Assembly (NCBI RefSeq): GCF_029955155.1
Contig: NZ_JAPNOZ010000004.1
Span: forward strand, 67,599-131,598
Direction of reading: 5' to 3'
Origin: Psychrobacillus sp. NEAU-3TGS
GTDB lineage: Bacteria; Bacillota; Bacilli; Bacillales_A; Planococcaceae
Length of the DNA: 64,000 nt
Shown here: piece by piece, positions 44,187-54,603 of the stretch
How the letters are laid out: each line of letters opens with the position of its first letter
Position numbering within the stretch: position 1 is the stretch's first letter
Notes under the pieces: model-generated
The model's database searches: none
Seen by the model: the letters and a program-made list of their open reading frames with translations, nothing else
What the model was told of the DNA's origin: nothing
Made by a program: the position numbers and the translations under genes

Positions 44187-45691
44187 TTAAATATACTTTG
44201 AATTTTTCCTTTTGTGATCTTTTAATCTATTGTAGAACGTTCTATGTTTTTCCACATACTGTTCAGTTCTTGTTAAGAATGATAACTCACTTTCCAAATT
44301 AATTTTATAAATCGAATGGCAAATCCAATGATATACCTCTACTTTTCCTTGACCAATAGCTTTACTAACCAAATTCTTAAAATAGAGCAGAACTTGCTTG
44401 TCCCTTTTAGCCCATTCTATTGAATTCTTATAATCTCTTAAGAGCTTATTAGAGTAATCCAATTTATTCATAAAAATCATTTCTTCAATTTCAAGAATGT
44501 TTATATTTAATTTTTTTGAAACAGACTCTATATTTAAGTGGTTATTATTAATTAAACTCAAAACATTACTTATCCATTCTTCTGATTTATCTCTTCTAAT
44601 TTCAAGCAAGCACCAATCACTAATCCTAAAAACTTTTTCATATACAAAATTACATTTGTTGCATTTAAAATTAATCGACAATCTCTTTGTAGTTTCTTCC
44701 TTTAGATATATACTAGTGAAGGTTATAGTATTAACGTTAAATAGATCACAAAAGTAATTCAGACAAGGAAAAGGTCCATTTTCGCCAGTTGGAATTTTAT
44801 AACTATACATAATAAAACTCGACAAAGAATTAAAAAAGAAGTTTATTAAAATTAGAAATTCTACTGGAGCCATATTATATCTCCAACTTAAAGGATCTTG
44901 TTCCATTGCTTTATATATTTCTTTATTAAATTTAGCAATTTCCAAGAATTCAATTCCATAGAATTTTTCAATTTCGCTTTGAAGCTTTGTTACATCTATT
45001 TTCCCTGAAGGTTTCACAAATCCTCTTTCAATAAATAGAAGGTAAAATTTGTTTGATTTTACCTTCTCATAAAGCTTAAGATTAATTTTATTTAAATAAA
45101 AACTTTGTCTAGTAAATGTTTTAGCATGAAATAATGTTTTTTTAGATAACGGCATCCTCGGAATATTGTGTACATCAATATTAATTTTAGTGTTAAGTTC
45201 TAGCTCATAATAAGGAGTATTAATCTCTTCAAGAGGGATCTGGTGTATTGGGCAAATAAAAATAGAAGGTATTTGATGTGAAATTCTCCAATAAGCTTCC
45301 CCAAAACTTTTGAAATCCGTTATATAACATTTTGGACAATAACTAAATCGTGGTTTAAACGAAAAAATTTTACTCCTTATCTGAGACTCAATTTTATTAG
45401 TACCATAAACCATATACTCATAAATTTCATTATGGTTGGCAGCATAAACGAAATTCAAAAATAGTAATACATGGTATGAGAGGATAAGAAGAAGTCCTTA
45501 TCTGGAACATCGAAATATCTTAGTTTTTCAAGAAGGCTATTGATATTTTTGGGGATTAAAGGCTCTATTTTTGTTAGACCATGTTCTTCAAGTGTTTTAT
45601 TAACATTTTTATTTAAACTTCTTTTATGATATCTTGCATATATACTATATAACAACTCATCACTATGAATAACTGGAAAGAATGTATGCAT
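44187..45691 (-). pseudogene. TniQ/TnsD family target-selection protein 2, split by a 1-base frameshift
   Basis: Second TniQ-family gene. The N-terminal 78 codons (MHTFFPVIHSDELLYSIYARYHKRSLNKN...SHTMYYYF) end at a stop. The next frame supplies the zinc-finger core YCPKCYITDFKSFGEAYWRISHQIPSIFICPIH, the second finger-like region CNKCNFVYEKVF, and an HTH-like C-terminus. One T added to the run at 45457-45461 joins them into a protein of about 500 residues. The start at 45691 follows AGAGGTGATT at the end of tniQ1. A second TniQ in a Tn7-like element usually serves a different target pathway. Confidence 0.8.
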
Positions 45692-45701
45692 ATAATCACC
45701 T

Positions 45702-47450
45702 CTAATGATTAGAATTAGATTGCTTTTTCCATTCTTTAAGTCTCTCTTGATAATCGGATTTAGTTTCAAAAATTGTTTTGATAAACTCTTTTGTTAGAGG
45801 TAGTTTGTCTAACTTTTTTTCAATTAATGACAACTTATCTATTGCAACGGCGACATGCCTTTTAGTTAAACGTACAGGTCTCTCATTTACATCTATAGTT
45901 AACAGATAGTTTTTTATTAGTTTTAATATTTTAAGGTCTCTTTCATTCCAATTAACCCTTTGATTTAAGTTTGTTTTTTTTAATTGAACCGGGGAGTTAT
46001 TATTTAACCATGCTTTGTCATTTCTATATAGCCACATATAAACTTTTTTGTTTAAATTTCTGAGTTCTGTCTTCGAACATGCAGGATTTGCTTCTTTAAT
46101 CGTCAACCAATGAGAACGATAAACATTAACGGTTTTAGATTTTTCAACAGGTTTGCTCTTATTTTTTTTATCGTTCTGCAGCTTGTAATATTTAATAACT
46201 GTCCCCACATCAACATTTAGATACTGAGCTGCTTTCCTATAGCTGAGTCTCTCCTGCTCTATATACTCAATTAATTTTTTCTTCCAAATCTCACCAAAAT
46301 TTCTAATGTACCGGTATCTAAACTTATCTTCTTGGATGATGTCAGGACCAAGACGAGTATACTGAAATTCACATGAACAAGTAAATATTCCAATTGGTCT
46401 TCCGGTGTCTGTGCATCTCTTTATCTTAAGATCTGTTACTACCATTTTCTTATAATTTTCATCAGCAGGATTAAGGCAAGGGAAGGGCCCTTTCCCAAAG
46501 GGACCTTCATCATTTACCGTTCTAACTGTTTCAAGTTCTATACCTAAAAAATTCAATAAAAGCAAATGTCTTAAAGGATGAAATGAGATTCTGTGTTTAC
46601 GGGTAATCGTTTTCAACCAACATGATTCATGCTCTAGTGACGGAACCGATTGAAAGTAACGTAAAAATTCAACTCCATAGAAAGATACAAATTCTCTGTA
46701 TAAATCTCTTTGTCTTACTCTTCCTTGAACTGTTATTAAGCCTTTCTTTCTTAGTGAAGCTTTGTATATCGATAGTAAATTAGTAAGATTAAAGTTTAAA
46801 TCATTACTTAATAGCTTTTTACTTTCAGTTGCAATCTTACTCATTTGATTAATATTTTCGTCAGTAATATTCCCTGTAATACATCTATTGAGAGCGGAGG
46901 TCATGCAATTACTCTCATTCGGTGAAACTAATTTTGAATTTTTATTTCTATACAAAACGGAACTAAAATGTAGTAATAATTTATGATCTGTACAAACAAA
47001 TACACTTGGAAGCTGGTGTGAAATCCGCCAATATGATTCGCCACGTATTATTAAGTCAGATTCTAAACAATAAGAACAATACTTAAAGTACTTAGATTCT
47101 TTTACTGTACTAGCAACTTGTCCAATCGACATGTGTAGATTCTTTGTTTTTGTTTTTCTGATTTCTTCCATAACTACTTCTTTCTGAGTAGTAATGAGAA
47201 AATTAGTAAAGTAATAAAAAGGCGTATGATTGTAAATTAAGGACTCTAAATTTTTATATTCAAAGATATGAAGCTGTTCTACCAATGCCTCCAGGTTTGA
47301 AGGGAAATCCGGCGTTAATTTGGACCTTTGACCCTTAAAACATTTTCCAAGTGTACTTTTAGTACCTAAACTTGTACTTTTAGTAAAATATCTAGCACAT
47401 AAACTATATATTAATTCATCATCGTATGGATTTGGAAACCAACCAAGCAA
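45702..47450 (-). CDS. tnsD: TnsD-like (TniQ family) target-selection protein 1
   Basis: A 582-residue TniQ-domain protein. The start WFPNPYDDELIYSLCARY is the conserved TniQ opening. The CxxC zinc site lies in YCSYCLESDLIIRGESYWRISHQLPSVFVCTDHKLLL, and GPFPCLNPADENYKKM precedes a second cysteine finger (CTDTGRPIGIFTCSCEFQYTR). The C-terminal third carries two HTH-like stretches (SYRKAAQYLNVDVGTVIKYYKL; RHVAVAIDKLSLIEKKLDK). In Tn7, TnsD binds a specific chromosomal site and recruits TnsC. The long DNA-binding C-terminus fits a site-specific TnsD. It lies 13 bases after tnsC. Confidence 0.88.
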   Translation of the reverse strand: MLGWFPNPYDDELIYSLCARYFTKSTSLGTKSTLGKCFKGQRSKLTPDFPSNLEALVEQLHIFEYKNLESLIYNHTPFYYFTNFLITTQKEVVMEEIRKTKTKNLHMSIGQVASTVKESKYFKYCSYCLESDLIIRGESYWRISHQLPSVFVCTDHKLLLHFSSVLYRNKNSKLVSPNESNCMTSALNRCITGNITDENINQMSKIATESKKLLSNDLNFNLTNLLSIYKASLRKKGLITVQGRVRQRDLYREFVSFYGVEFLRYFQSVPSLEHESCWLKTITRKHRISFHPLRHLLLLNFLGIELETVRTVNDEGPFGKGPFPCLNPADENYKKMVVTDLKIKRCTDTGRPIGIFTCSCEFQYTRLGPDIIQEDKFRYRYIRNFGEIWKKKLIEYIEQERLSYRKAAQYLNVDVGTVIKYYKLQNDKKNKSKPVEKSKTVNVYRSHWLTIKEANPACSKTELRNLNKKVYMWLYRNDKAWLNNNSPVQLKKTNLNQRVNWNERDLKILKLIKNYLLTIDVNERPVRLTKRHVAVAIDKLSLIEKKLDKLPLTKEFIKTIFETKSDYQERLKEWKKQSNSNH

Positions 47451-47462
47451 TATAATCCCATC

Positions 47463-49096
47463 CTAAAATAGTTTATTATCAGAGAGGGGAGCTACCACTA
47501 ATCCTTTTCCGACTAAGGATTCGTGAGCTGATTTTTTCTCTTTCCTTCCATTATCAACTATTTTAAAAATTATATTCGTAGTTCTTTTATTTTTGGAATT
47601 ATTAACAGCTGCTTTATTAGTTTCCATACGTTCATTAATAATCGTTAAAGCTAATTGAACTGCTTCTTGAGGTGTAATCTCCTTGTTTTCCTGGATTACT
47701 TTTTTTGCTGTCATTTCCGCTAACTTTTCATTTATATCTAAATTCATTAATGTAATTGTAACTTTTTGAAGGATTGATATTTCCTTCTGTTCTCTTTTTT
47801 CTGCTATTTTCTCTTTCTCTCGGGTAATCTTATCTCTCATATTTATTGGAGTTTTTCTTTGTAAAAGGAAATCTTCAATATCAAAAGGTGTTATATCATC
47901 ATACCTTGCAATATCCTCTAACCTACCTTCCCTTAGAGCTTTAAGCATGGGTTGTAGCATTTTTAAATATTTTTCGCTAACTTTTCTTATCATATTAGGA
48001 GAAATTTTTTCATATCCTTTCTCCATTGCATAAGACTGCGCAAACATAAATAATTTAACTGCAATGTCCACGATTCCTTGGCTCTCAAAATACATTACTT
48101 CCAGCCATTCTTTCGTTAGATCAACTTTCTCCTTTGTCCATTGATACTTCCACATTCTAGTCATTAAGACTTCCCAATTGTCATCCATCTTCATTTGTTC
48201 CCAGATTAACTCACCGTGACCACCAGCTCTTCTTGCTTGTCGAAAATTAACTTGAAGTAATTGCCTTGCTTTTGTCGTTCCAATAAACACCATTGGAATT
48301 CCAATTTCATTTACTAATGTGACAAAAAATTCATCATACTATTAGAAACTTCAGCTTTTGCCGTTAACATGTGCTGAATCTCATCAATAACTAAAACACC
48401 CAAACAATGCGCTCTGGCCAATTGTCCGATATAGATAATTAAGAAACTTAAAGACTCTCGTTTGAGACCTTGTTTAAAATAGTCGGTACCTAAAGTCTCA
48501 TCAATTTTTGTAATAAAATCTAAACATAGCGTCTTCGGAGACCCGTCATTTGGGCAGTTTAATTTTATCCATGGAATCTGAATAATATTTAAAGGAAATT
48601 TATGGATTATTACTTTTGGGTATAGCGAAAGTATCCTTTCAATCGCTGACGATTTCCCCATCCCAGAATATCCTATAATAGTTAAGCTAGATGCTGTTTT
48701 TCTTATATCAGGTGGAAGGCCTAGAGGTTCTTTTTTCTCTAATCTTCGATGCATTTCTAATAATGTTTCTGCATGAGTTTTGTTTTTAGGATTTCTATAA
48801 ATATAACCATTTCTTAATAATCTTGAAAAACTAACTTCTAACTCCAGCGTTTGTTCCAACGGTTGATAAAACCTTGTTAATCTAGTCAGTGCATGGTAAC
48901 GATGTAAGACCGAAAGACTTCTTTCTTTTTCGCTATATTCTGGTAAATACCTTAGTTGCTCATATGACTCGTCTATAGAAAGCATAGGTGGAAGAGCTTC
49001 TATTAATGGGTTGCCTCGATATTCTTCAATATCCTGTTCAATGTATTCCGCACTAAATGCAAATTCTCCATTATCTAATTTAATTAGCTTCTTCAT
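47463..49096 (-). pseudogene. tnsC: TnsC transposition ATPase, split by a 1-base frameshift
   Basis: AAA+ regulator linking target selector and transposase. The N-terminal ORF (49096-48314) has Walker A IIGYSGMGKSSAIERIL and Walker B LGVLVIDEIQHML. The continuation in another frame starts VTLVNEIGIPMVFIGTTKARQLL (sensor 1 region), then NFRQARRAGGHGELIW (arginine-finger region), and ends in a charged C-terminal tail like that by which Tn7 TnsC contacts TnsA and TnsB. A single A missing from the A6 run at 48324-48329 explains the break. The restored length of about 544 residues is normal for TnsC. If the break is real the element is immobile. Confidence 0.88.
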
Positions 49097-51246
49097 TTTT
49101 TATTTCGTCCTTCGTTTGCAAATAATTGTTTGATCGAAATTCTCAAAGGATTAATCTCTTCAATGTCTTCATTTTGCTGTGAGATACTCGATAACTTCTC
49201 TTGATTATCAATTTCCAAGTTAAATGCTTCTTCCTCTCTTCGTTGAATGCGTTCTTCTCGTTTATGTTCCTTTATATTTTTTGTTCTTTTAGACTTGCTT
49301 ATCGTTTTATCCAGCTTTTCCTCTTTATTCTTATTAGCAACTTTCACTATATTCTCAATGTCCTTGAATAAGTTAACCTCTTTTTCTAGCTGAGTATGTT
49401 CAAAGCCTTTAAAATCTTCTTTTTCATTTTCTAGAAGTTGTTCAATTTCTTCTATAGTCTTATCTTTATATCTATCTTGATGATTTAACAGTGTACACGG
49501 AATATAACGTTCTTCATCATTGGTATGTAAATAAATTACATCCATATTTCTTGGATCATAAGAAAAGTCTACTTTCCAACTTCCATCTTTTCTTGCCTTA
49601 GAAAACCACTGTTCATTAATTGCTCTAGCTGTTGTATAAAACATCTTTTTGTATCTTATTCCATTTTCAGTAATAGTAGCCTTATCTCTAGGCAACAAGT
49701 AAAACTTTATATCTTTGATGTTAGGTTTTTTCAATTTACCTGCAGCATTTTTTACTCCCCATTCCCATAACTTTATTGGTATAGGTTGAACATTATCTTT
49801 TATCTGTTGTTCACTTCTGACGTAATCTCCCATATAAAAGTTGTTATTATAAAAAAGAATGAACTTTATTAAAATTCTGGTGTATTCCTCAATATTAAGA
49901 CTAGCTTCTAATCGGTAATCTTTTGCTCCTCTTTCTCCATGATCTTCGTGTACATATCCAGGTAGAAATGGTTTTATTTTCTCTTGTGAAGTATCAAATA
50001 ATTTTTCAACTATCCCCTTCCAGTCTGGACGGTAGGGAGGAGTGTTGCTAATGTTAGTGCCTAATCCTTCAATCAAATGGTTTACTCCCTGACTAGCTAA
50101 TTCACCTCTGTCACCAATAAAATTGTTTGGTAAATGCATAGATGGCCACTCATCCATTGATATATTAATTCCATATCTTTTGCAGTATTCTGTTTTGTCC
50201 ATACACGCATTTGCAATTGCACTCATCATCGCTTTCCAAGAGGCATTCTCTAAACCTACATAAAGGCCAGTTATAAGATGTGTATATACATCTACGATGA
50301 AATAAGTAGTAGGTCGACCAACTATCCAGTTTGGGTTAAGACGATTTACTAAATATACGTTACCTGGTGTTGCATCAATTTGATAAGTATCACCAGGTCC
50401 TTCCGTTTCTGCTGTTGACGAACCTAGTACTGCTCTGTAGTTTTGTTCAAATTTCTTTGGACCTTCTCGAGCTATGGTGACTTTATCATTTTTGTATTCA
50501 TTATTAAACCAGTAATAAAATTGCCTTTTAGTAGGTCTTTCCTCTTCAGGTTTAAGTACCAACTTTTCATCATTTGACTCATCAAAATATTTAAATTTTA
50601 TAAAATAATCACGAATCATCATTTTATAGGTAAAGCTAAGAGATGGTTTTTTTGTACTTAAATAATACTTTTTTATGGATTTTTCAAATTGATTTTTTAT
50701 CTCTGGAGTAATAACAATTCCTTTTTTCCCGTTAACTTTTGGTCTTCCTGTCTTCTTCTTATAGGATATTTCAACTTTATTTAAAGCATAGTCTGGAAAT
50801 ACAGAGTCTTTCACTTTTCCCCTTTGCCAATATTTCCTTAAATTTTTATAAAATGTTTTGTGAGACTTAATACCATACTGATTCATGGCTTCATCTATAA
50901 CTTTTTTTCGTTTATCAAAATGATAAATTTCAGGCTCTAGATTTACTAAATCTTTAATAGTAATCCAAGCTTTATCTCTAAATTCAATATCCTTTTCAGT
51001 TGGTTTTCTTTTTAAGAAAACTCCACTATCCACCTGAATAGAGTATTCCGCACTCTCTATTTTTTCTTCAACATCTTTAATTAACATTTGAAAAGGAAGT
51101 GCAAGACGTTCATTTACATCAATAACGTAAATAACCTTATAACTTTTGTTAATCCACAAGATTCTGTAAACTATTTCAGTATCAACATTTACAATAAGCT
51201 CATTAACCGATAGAACTACCATAGTTTCTGTTGGAACTCCTCTCAT
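49093..51246 (-). CDS. tnsB: TnsB-like transposase (DDE/RNase H fold)
   Basis: A 717-residue transposase of the Tn7 TnsB / Mu rve family. The acidic triad is intact: Asp about 291 in TYQIDATPGNVYL, Asp about 378 in NFIGDRGELAS, Glu about 414 in WKGIVEKLFD. The N-terminal 250 residues contain HTH domains that bind the transposon ends; a Mu-type beta barrel follows, with a lysine-rich tail that should contact TnsC. It joins 3' ends to the target. It overlaps tnsA by 44 bases and tnsC by 4 bases (ATGA). The exact start is unsure (51246 or the ATG at 51222). Confidence 0.93.
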   Translation of the reverse strand: MRGVPTETMVVLSVNELIVNVDTEIVYRILWINKSYKVIYVIDVNERLALPFQMLIKDVEEKIESAEYSIQVDSGVFLKRKPTEKDIEFRDKAWITIKDLVNLEPEIYHFDKRKKVIDEAMNQYGIKSHKTFYKNLRKYWQRGKVKDSVFPDYALNKVEISYKKKTGRPKVNGKKGIVITPEIKNQFEKSIKKYYLSTKKPSLSFTYKMMIRDYFIKFKYFDESNDEKLVLKPEEERPTKRQFYYWFNNEYKNDKVTIAREGPKKFEQNYRAVLGSSTAETEGPGDTYQIDATPGNVYLVNRLNPNWIVGRPTTYFIVDVYTHLITGLYVGLENASWKAMMSAIANACMDKTEYCKRYGINISMDEWPSMHLPNNFIGDRGELASQGVNHLIEGLGTNISNTPPYRPDWKGIVEKLFDTSQEKIKPFLPGYVHEDHGERGAKDYRLEASLNIEEYTRILIKFILFYNNNFYMGDYVRSEQQIKDNVQPIPIKLWEWGVKNAAGKLKKPNIKDIKFYLLPRDKATITENGIRYKKMFYTTARAINEQWFSKARKDGSWKVDFSYDPRNMDVIYLHTNDEERYIPCTLLNHQDRYKDKTIEEIEQLLENEKEDFKGFEHTQLEKEVNLFKDIENIVKVANKNKEEKLDKTISKSKRTKNIKEHKREERIQRREEEAFNLEIDNQEKLSSISQQNEDIEEINPLRISIKQLFANEGRNKK

Positions 51247-52051
51247 TAATAATCATCTCACTCAAGCTTATCTTATGGGGTTGTATAGCTTTTTCCATAT
51301 CATATGGTTCAATATACCGGCGAGCATATAAATGTCTCATATAATAAATACTGGAACCGTCCTCAAGATTGTAAAAAGAATCAAATTCATTACAACATGT
51401 AATTGACTGCTTTTGTGGATTCGCCTTCAGCTCTTTAGCCAAATAATCTAAGAAGTGCAGGCTCATTTCTTCTTCCCGACTATTATCAAGGTTGTAATAC
51501 TCATGTATATATTTCATATTCTTCATAAATTGATTGGACATTACTTTTTCGTCAATAAGAGCCCATTCTATATCTCTATCTTCCCAATATTGTCTTTCTA
51601 TCTCCAGTTTTTCAATGACGCGAGGGTTTTCTAACTCACTACTAGGTTTTATAGAACGAGCAATCTGTATAATCTTGTTATCCACACGGCTTGTTATTAA
51701 AAAATCAGTGGTCATTACGATAGGTATTTGAGTGCTATTATCCATTGGATGGGTGTGATTCTTCTCAGAGGCTATTTTTAGCGTGGTTTCACGCTCAATC
51801 GGATATTGTTCTCTTATGTCTATTACTTTCTTGCTCCATTCTAAGTAATAGAAATAAGAGAGCTCTAAATCAGAGAGGAATTGGTGTATTCTATTGGTTT
51901 TCCAACCTTTTGGACGATGAGATCTTCCTTTACTAGGTACGTCCTGAATTGTTATCCATGGTTTATAATGATTAAGTTCACCAGAACCTCTACCTTCCGC
52001 ATAAAATCTTGCTATCTTCTCCTCTGTCCAATTATATTTATTAACCGACAC
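51203..52051 (-). CDS. tnsA: TnsA-like endonuclease
   Basis: Restriction-endonuclease-fold subunit that cuts the 5' ends of the element, giving cut-and-paste movement. Active-site residues correspond to Tn7 TnsA Glu63, Asp114 and Lys132: the Glu in FLSDLELSYFYYLEW with IDIREQYPI, the Asp in VMTTDFLIT, and the Lys in IARSIKPSSEL. A C-terminal winged-helix TnsA-C domain follows. The frame is open to 52111, but GGTGGTGAT precedes the GTG at 52051, and the residues before it do not resemble the family, so 52051 is preferred (282 residues). Confidence 0.9.
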   Translation of the reverse strand: MSVNKYNWTEEKIARFYAEGRGSGELNHYKPWITIQDVPSKGRSHRPKGWKTNRIHQFLSDLELSYFYYLEWSKKVIDIREQYPIERETTLKIASEKNHTHPMDNSTQIPIVMTTDFLITSRVDNKIIQIARSIKPSSELENPRVIEKLEIERQYWEDRDIEWALIDEKVMSNQFMKNMKYIHEYYNLDNSREEEMSLHFLDYLAKELKANPQKQSITCCNEFDSFYNLEDGSSIYYMRHLYARRYIEPYDMEKAIQPHKISLSEMIINERSSNRNYGSSIG

Positions 52052-52204
52052 ATCATCACCACCAGTCGACTTCTTTTTACTATTAATAACAAATATTCTG
52101 ATAATTTTCAAGCAAAAGGCAATATTATGGCTTTTTTATGTAAATTTGTATTACCATCATTTAATTATAATTTTTCATACTAGATAAACTAAAATAGTTG
52201 CAAA

Positions 52205-52248
52205 TAGCATATAAGCAGAATATTATATAAGTAAATCATTATATGCTA
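52205..52248. promoter_or_regulatory. ArsR operator / arsRBC promoter region
   Basis: TAGCATATAA (52205-52214) and TTATATGCTA (52239-52248) form a perfect 10-bp inverted repeat with a 24-base spacer, just upstream of the arsR ribosome site. ArsR-family operators are AT-rich inverted repeats in this position. Confidence 0.6.
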
Positions 52249-52275
52249 ATAATGAAATGAGAGGAGGTAAAACTC

Positions 52276-52620
52276 ATGGAAACATCATCGATTGAAATTG
52301 AAAGGGCTGCCACTATATTAAAACTGTTGGGTGATAAAACAAGACTAACAATGCTTAAAATGCTTGATTCGCATGATTATTGTGTATGTGAATTTGTTGA
52401 AATATTTAAGGTTAGTCAGCCTGCCATTAGTCAACACGTACGGAAGTTAAAAGATGCTGGACTAGTGGGGGAAACAAGACGAGGTCAATGGATTATCTAT
52501 TCATTGAACAAGGAAAGTGATGTTTTTCCATTGGTTCAGAACTTGATGAATCATCTTCCAAACCAAGATTTTAAACTACAAGAACTAGAAGAACAGGGAT
52601 TGCGTATCTCATGTGAATAA
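52276..52620 (+). CDS. arsR: ArsR arsenic-responsive repressor
   Basis: A 114-residue SmtB/ArsR winged helix. The As(III) site is the Cys-x-Cys of [11 protein letters not shown] at the start of the recognition region, matching the classical ELCVCDL motif. DNA recognition is [33 protein letters not shown]. Repression is relieved when As(III) or Sb(III) binds the cysteines. GAGAGGAGGT precedes the ATG. The stop overlaps the next frame (TAATG). Confidence 0.95.
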   Translation: METSSIEIERAATILKLLGDKTRLTMLKMLDSHDYCVCEFVEIFKVSQPAISQHVRKLKDAGLVGETRRGQWIIYSLNKESDVFPLVQNLMNHLPNQDFKLQELEEQGLRISCE

Positions 52621-52634
52621 TGGAGGTTAGTATT

Positions 52635-53929
52635 TTGTCACCAGTCATTTTAGCAGCATTGATTTTTATCGTAACGCTTATCTTCGTAATTTGGCAGCCA
52701 AAAGGATTAAATATCGGCTGGTCTGCTTGTGGAGGAGCCGTTATTGCGTTATTAGTAGGAGTTGTTGAGTTTAGTGATGTCATAGAAGTAGTTGATATTA
52801 CTTGGAATGCAACACTATCCTTTATTGCGATTATCCTCATCTCTTTAATTTTAGATGAGATCGGATTATTTGAATGGGCTGCTTTACATATGGCGAAAGC
52901 TGCAAAAAGTAATGGTATTAAAATGTTTGTTTATGTCAGTCTTTTAGGAGCAATTGTTGCTGCCTTTTTCGCTAATGACGGGGCTGCATTAATTTTGACA
53001 CCAATTGTCTTAGCGATGGTTCGTAATTTGAATTTCAAAGAAAAATGATCTTTCCTTTTATTATGGCAAGTGGGTTTATTGCGGATACAACTTCGTTACC
53101 ATTTGTCGTAAGTAACCTAGTTAACATTGTATCAGCTGATTTCTTTGATATTGGTTTCGTGGAATATGCTTCTAGAATGATTATTCCTAACATATTTTCT
53201 TTGATTGCAACTATTAGCGTTTTGTTATTTTATTTTAAAAAAAGCATTCCACGAACGTACGATTTATCTAAGTTAAGAGAACCAAAAGAAGCAATTAACG
53301 ATATAAAAATGTTCCATCTTTCATGGTATGTTCTTGCTATATTGGTTGTTGGTTACTTTAGCAGTGAATTCATCAACATTCCTGTTTCCATTGTAGCCGG
53401 AATAATAGCTATTTTCTTTATTATAATGGCAAGAAGAAGTAGTGCTGTCGATACAAGAAGTGTTATTAAAGGAGCACCATGGAATATTGTATTTTTCTCA
53501 ATTGGTATGTATGTGGTTGTATACGGACTAGGGAATGCAGGACTTACAAGTGTTTTAGCTGGCGTTATAGAAGTAGCTGCAGAACAAGGACTATTCGTAG
53601 CTACGATGTCGATGGGCTTCATTGCAGCCTTCCTATCATCCCTAATGAATAACATGCCAACCGTTATGATAGATGCTTTAGCAATTGCTGAAACGAATAC
53701 TTCCGGAACTATCCGAGAAGCACTTATTTATGCTAACGTGATTGGATCTGACTTGGGACCAAAAATCACTCCAATCGGTTCACTTGCAACGCTAGTATGG
53801 CTTTATGTTTTATCCCAAAAAGGCGTAAAAATTTCATGGGGTACTTATTTTAAAACAGGTATTGTCTTAACAGTCCCTATTCTATTCATTACATTATTAG
53901 GTCTATATATTTCGTTATTGTTTTTCTAG
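52635..53929 (+). pseudogene. arsB: ArsB arsenite efflux pump, split by a 1-base frameshift
   Basis: A 12-helix arsenite/antimonite exporter. The first part begins at the TTG at 52635 (GGAGG 8 bases before it; an ATG in frame at 52620 has no ribosome site) and runs to NLNFKEK. The remainder, [28 protein letters not shown] to the end, is shifted by one. One A added to the A5 run at 53041-53045 gives about 431 residues, the usual ArsB length. As written, the stop and an ATG overlap as ATGA, so two half-proteins could still be made by coupling. Confidence 0.9.
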
Positions 53930-54005
53930 TATGAGCAATCAATTAATGTAACTCTAAATAAACTAGTACTTTTTATAAAGTTGAAACCAAAGGAGATTTC
54001 TAACT

Positions 54006-54425
54006 ATGTCAAAAAAAACACTTTACTTTTTATGTACAGGAAATTCATGCAGAAGCCAAATGGCAGAAGCTTGGGGGAAAAAATACTTGAGCGACGAGTG
54101 GGAAGTTCTCAGTGCAGGAATTGAGGCACATGGCTTGAACCCTAATGCTGTTAAAGCAATGAATGAGGCTGGAATAGATATTTCTAATCAGACTTCAGAT
54201 ATCATTGATATGGAAACATTAAATAATGCAGATTTTGTAGTTACACTTTGTGGGGATGCTGCAGATAAATGCCCAATGACACCACCTCATGTGAAACGCG
54301 ATCACTGGGGTTTTGACGACCCTGCAAAAGCTCAAGGAACTGGTGAAGAGAAATGGGCCACTTTCCAAAGAGTTCGTGATGAAATTGCAGAGAGAATTAA
54401 GCATTTTGCTGAGACAGGTGAATGA
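54006..54425 (+). CDS. arsC: Arsenate reductase, thioredoxin-dependent
   Basis: A 139-residue low-molecular-weight-phosphatase-fold reductase that converts As(V) to As(III) for export by ArsB. The P-loop is [15 protein letters not shown] with the nucleophilic cysteine. The redox pair lies in [29 protein letters not shown] (the CGDAxxxCP motif of the Gram-positive, pI258 type). AAAGGAGAT precedes the ATG. It is the last gene of arsRBC and is followed by a strong terminator. Confidence 0.96.
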   Translation: MSKKTLYFLCTGNSCRSQMAEAWGKKYLSDEWEVLSAGIEAHGLNPNAVKAMNEAGIDISNQTSDIIDMETLNNADFVVTLCGDAADKCPMTPPHVKRDHWGFDDPAKAQGTGEEKWATFQRVRDEIAERIKHFAETGE

Positions 54426-54556
54426 TTTAAGTACCAATGGAAAATGAAAGGTAACTGAACTCAATGCACAGATTTATTCAGTACCATTATTTAATGAGGT
54501 TAGAGCTATATTGAGTTATTTGAAAGAACTCATAAGCTGCGAATCTCGGTAATCCC

Positions 54557-54603
54557 AAAAGCAATAAACTCCTCTGGTGACCAGAGGGGTTTATTGCTTT
54601 TTT
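54557..54603. terminator. Bidirectional terminator between arsC and MFS gene
   Basis: AAAGCAATAAAC.CCTCTGG, loop TGA, CCAGAGG.GTTTATTGCTTTTTT, a stem of about 20 bp. Confidence 0.9.

Larger units (their letters stand above)
42879..52205 (-). mobile_element. Tn7-like transposon core (left end supported, right end undefined)
   Basis: Holds tnsA, tnsB, tnsC and two tnsD/tniQ genes in one minus-strand operon plus a DUF2971 cargo gene, with TnsB-type repeats at the left. In Tn7 tnsA lies next to the right end; here no matching repeat array is visible between tnsA and arsR. The end given (52205, before the arsR operator) is therefore only a minimum. The element may extend through the arsenic genes to about 60.2 kb. 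No target-site duplication could be identified. Confidence 0.7.

Noticed and set aside
52090-52119. TTGAAAATTATCAG before tnsA, resembling TTGATAATTATCAG at the left end, as terminal inverted repeats
   Set aside because: The shared core TGATAATTATCA is itself an AT palindrome, and the flanking bases do not match, so chance is likely.
53939-53957. TAATGTAACTCTA between arsB and arsC resembling a TnsB site
   Set aside because: Single AT-rich match inside an ars operon, with no second copy.
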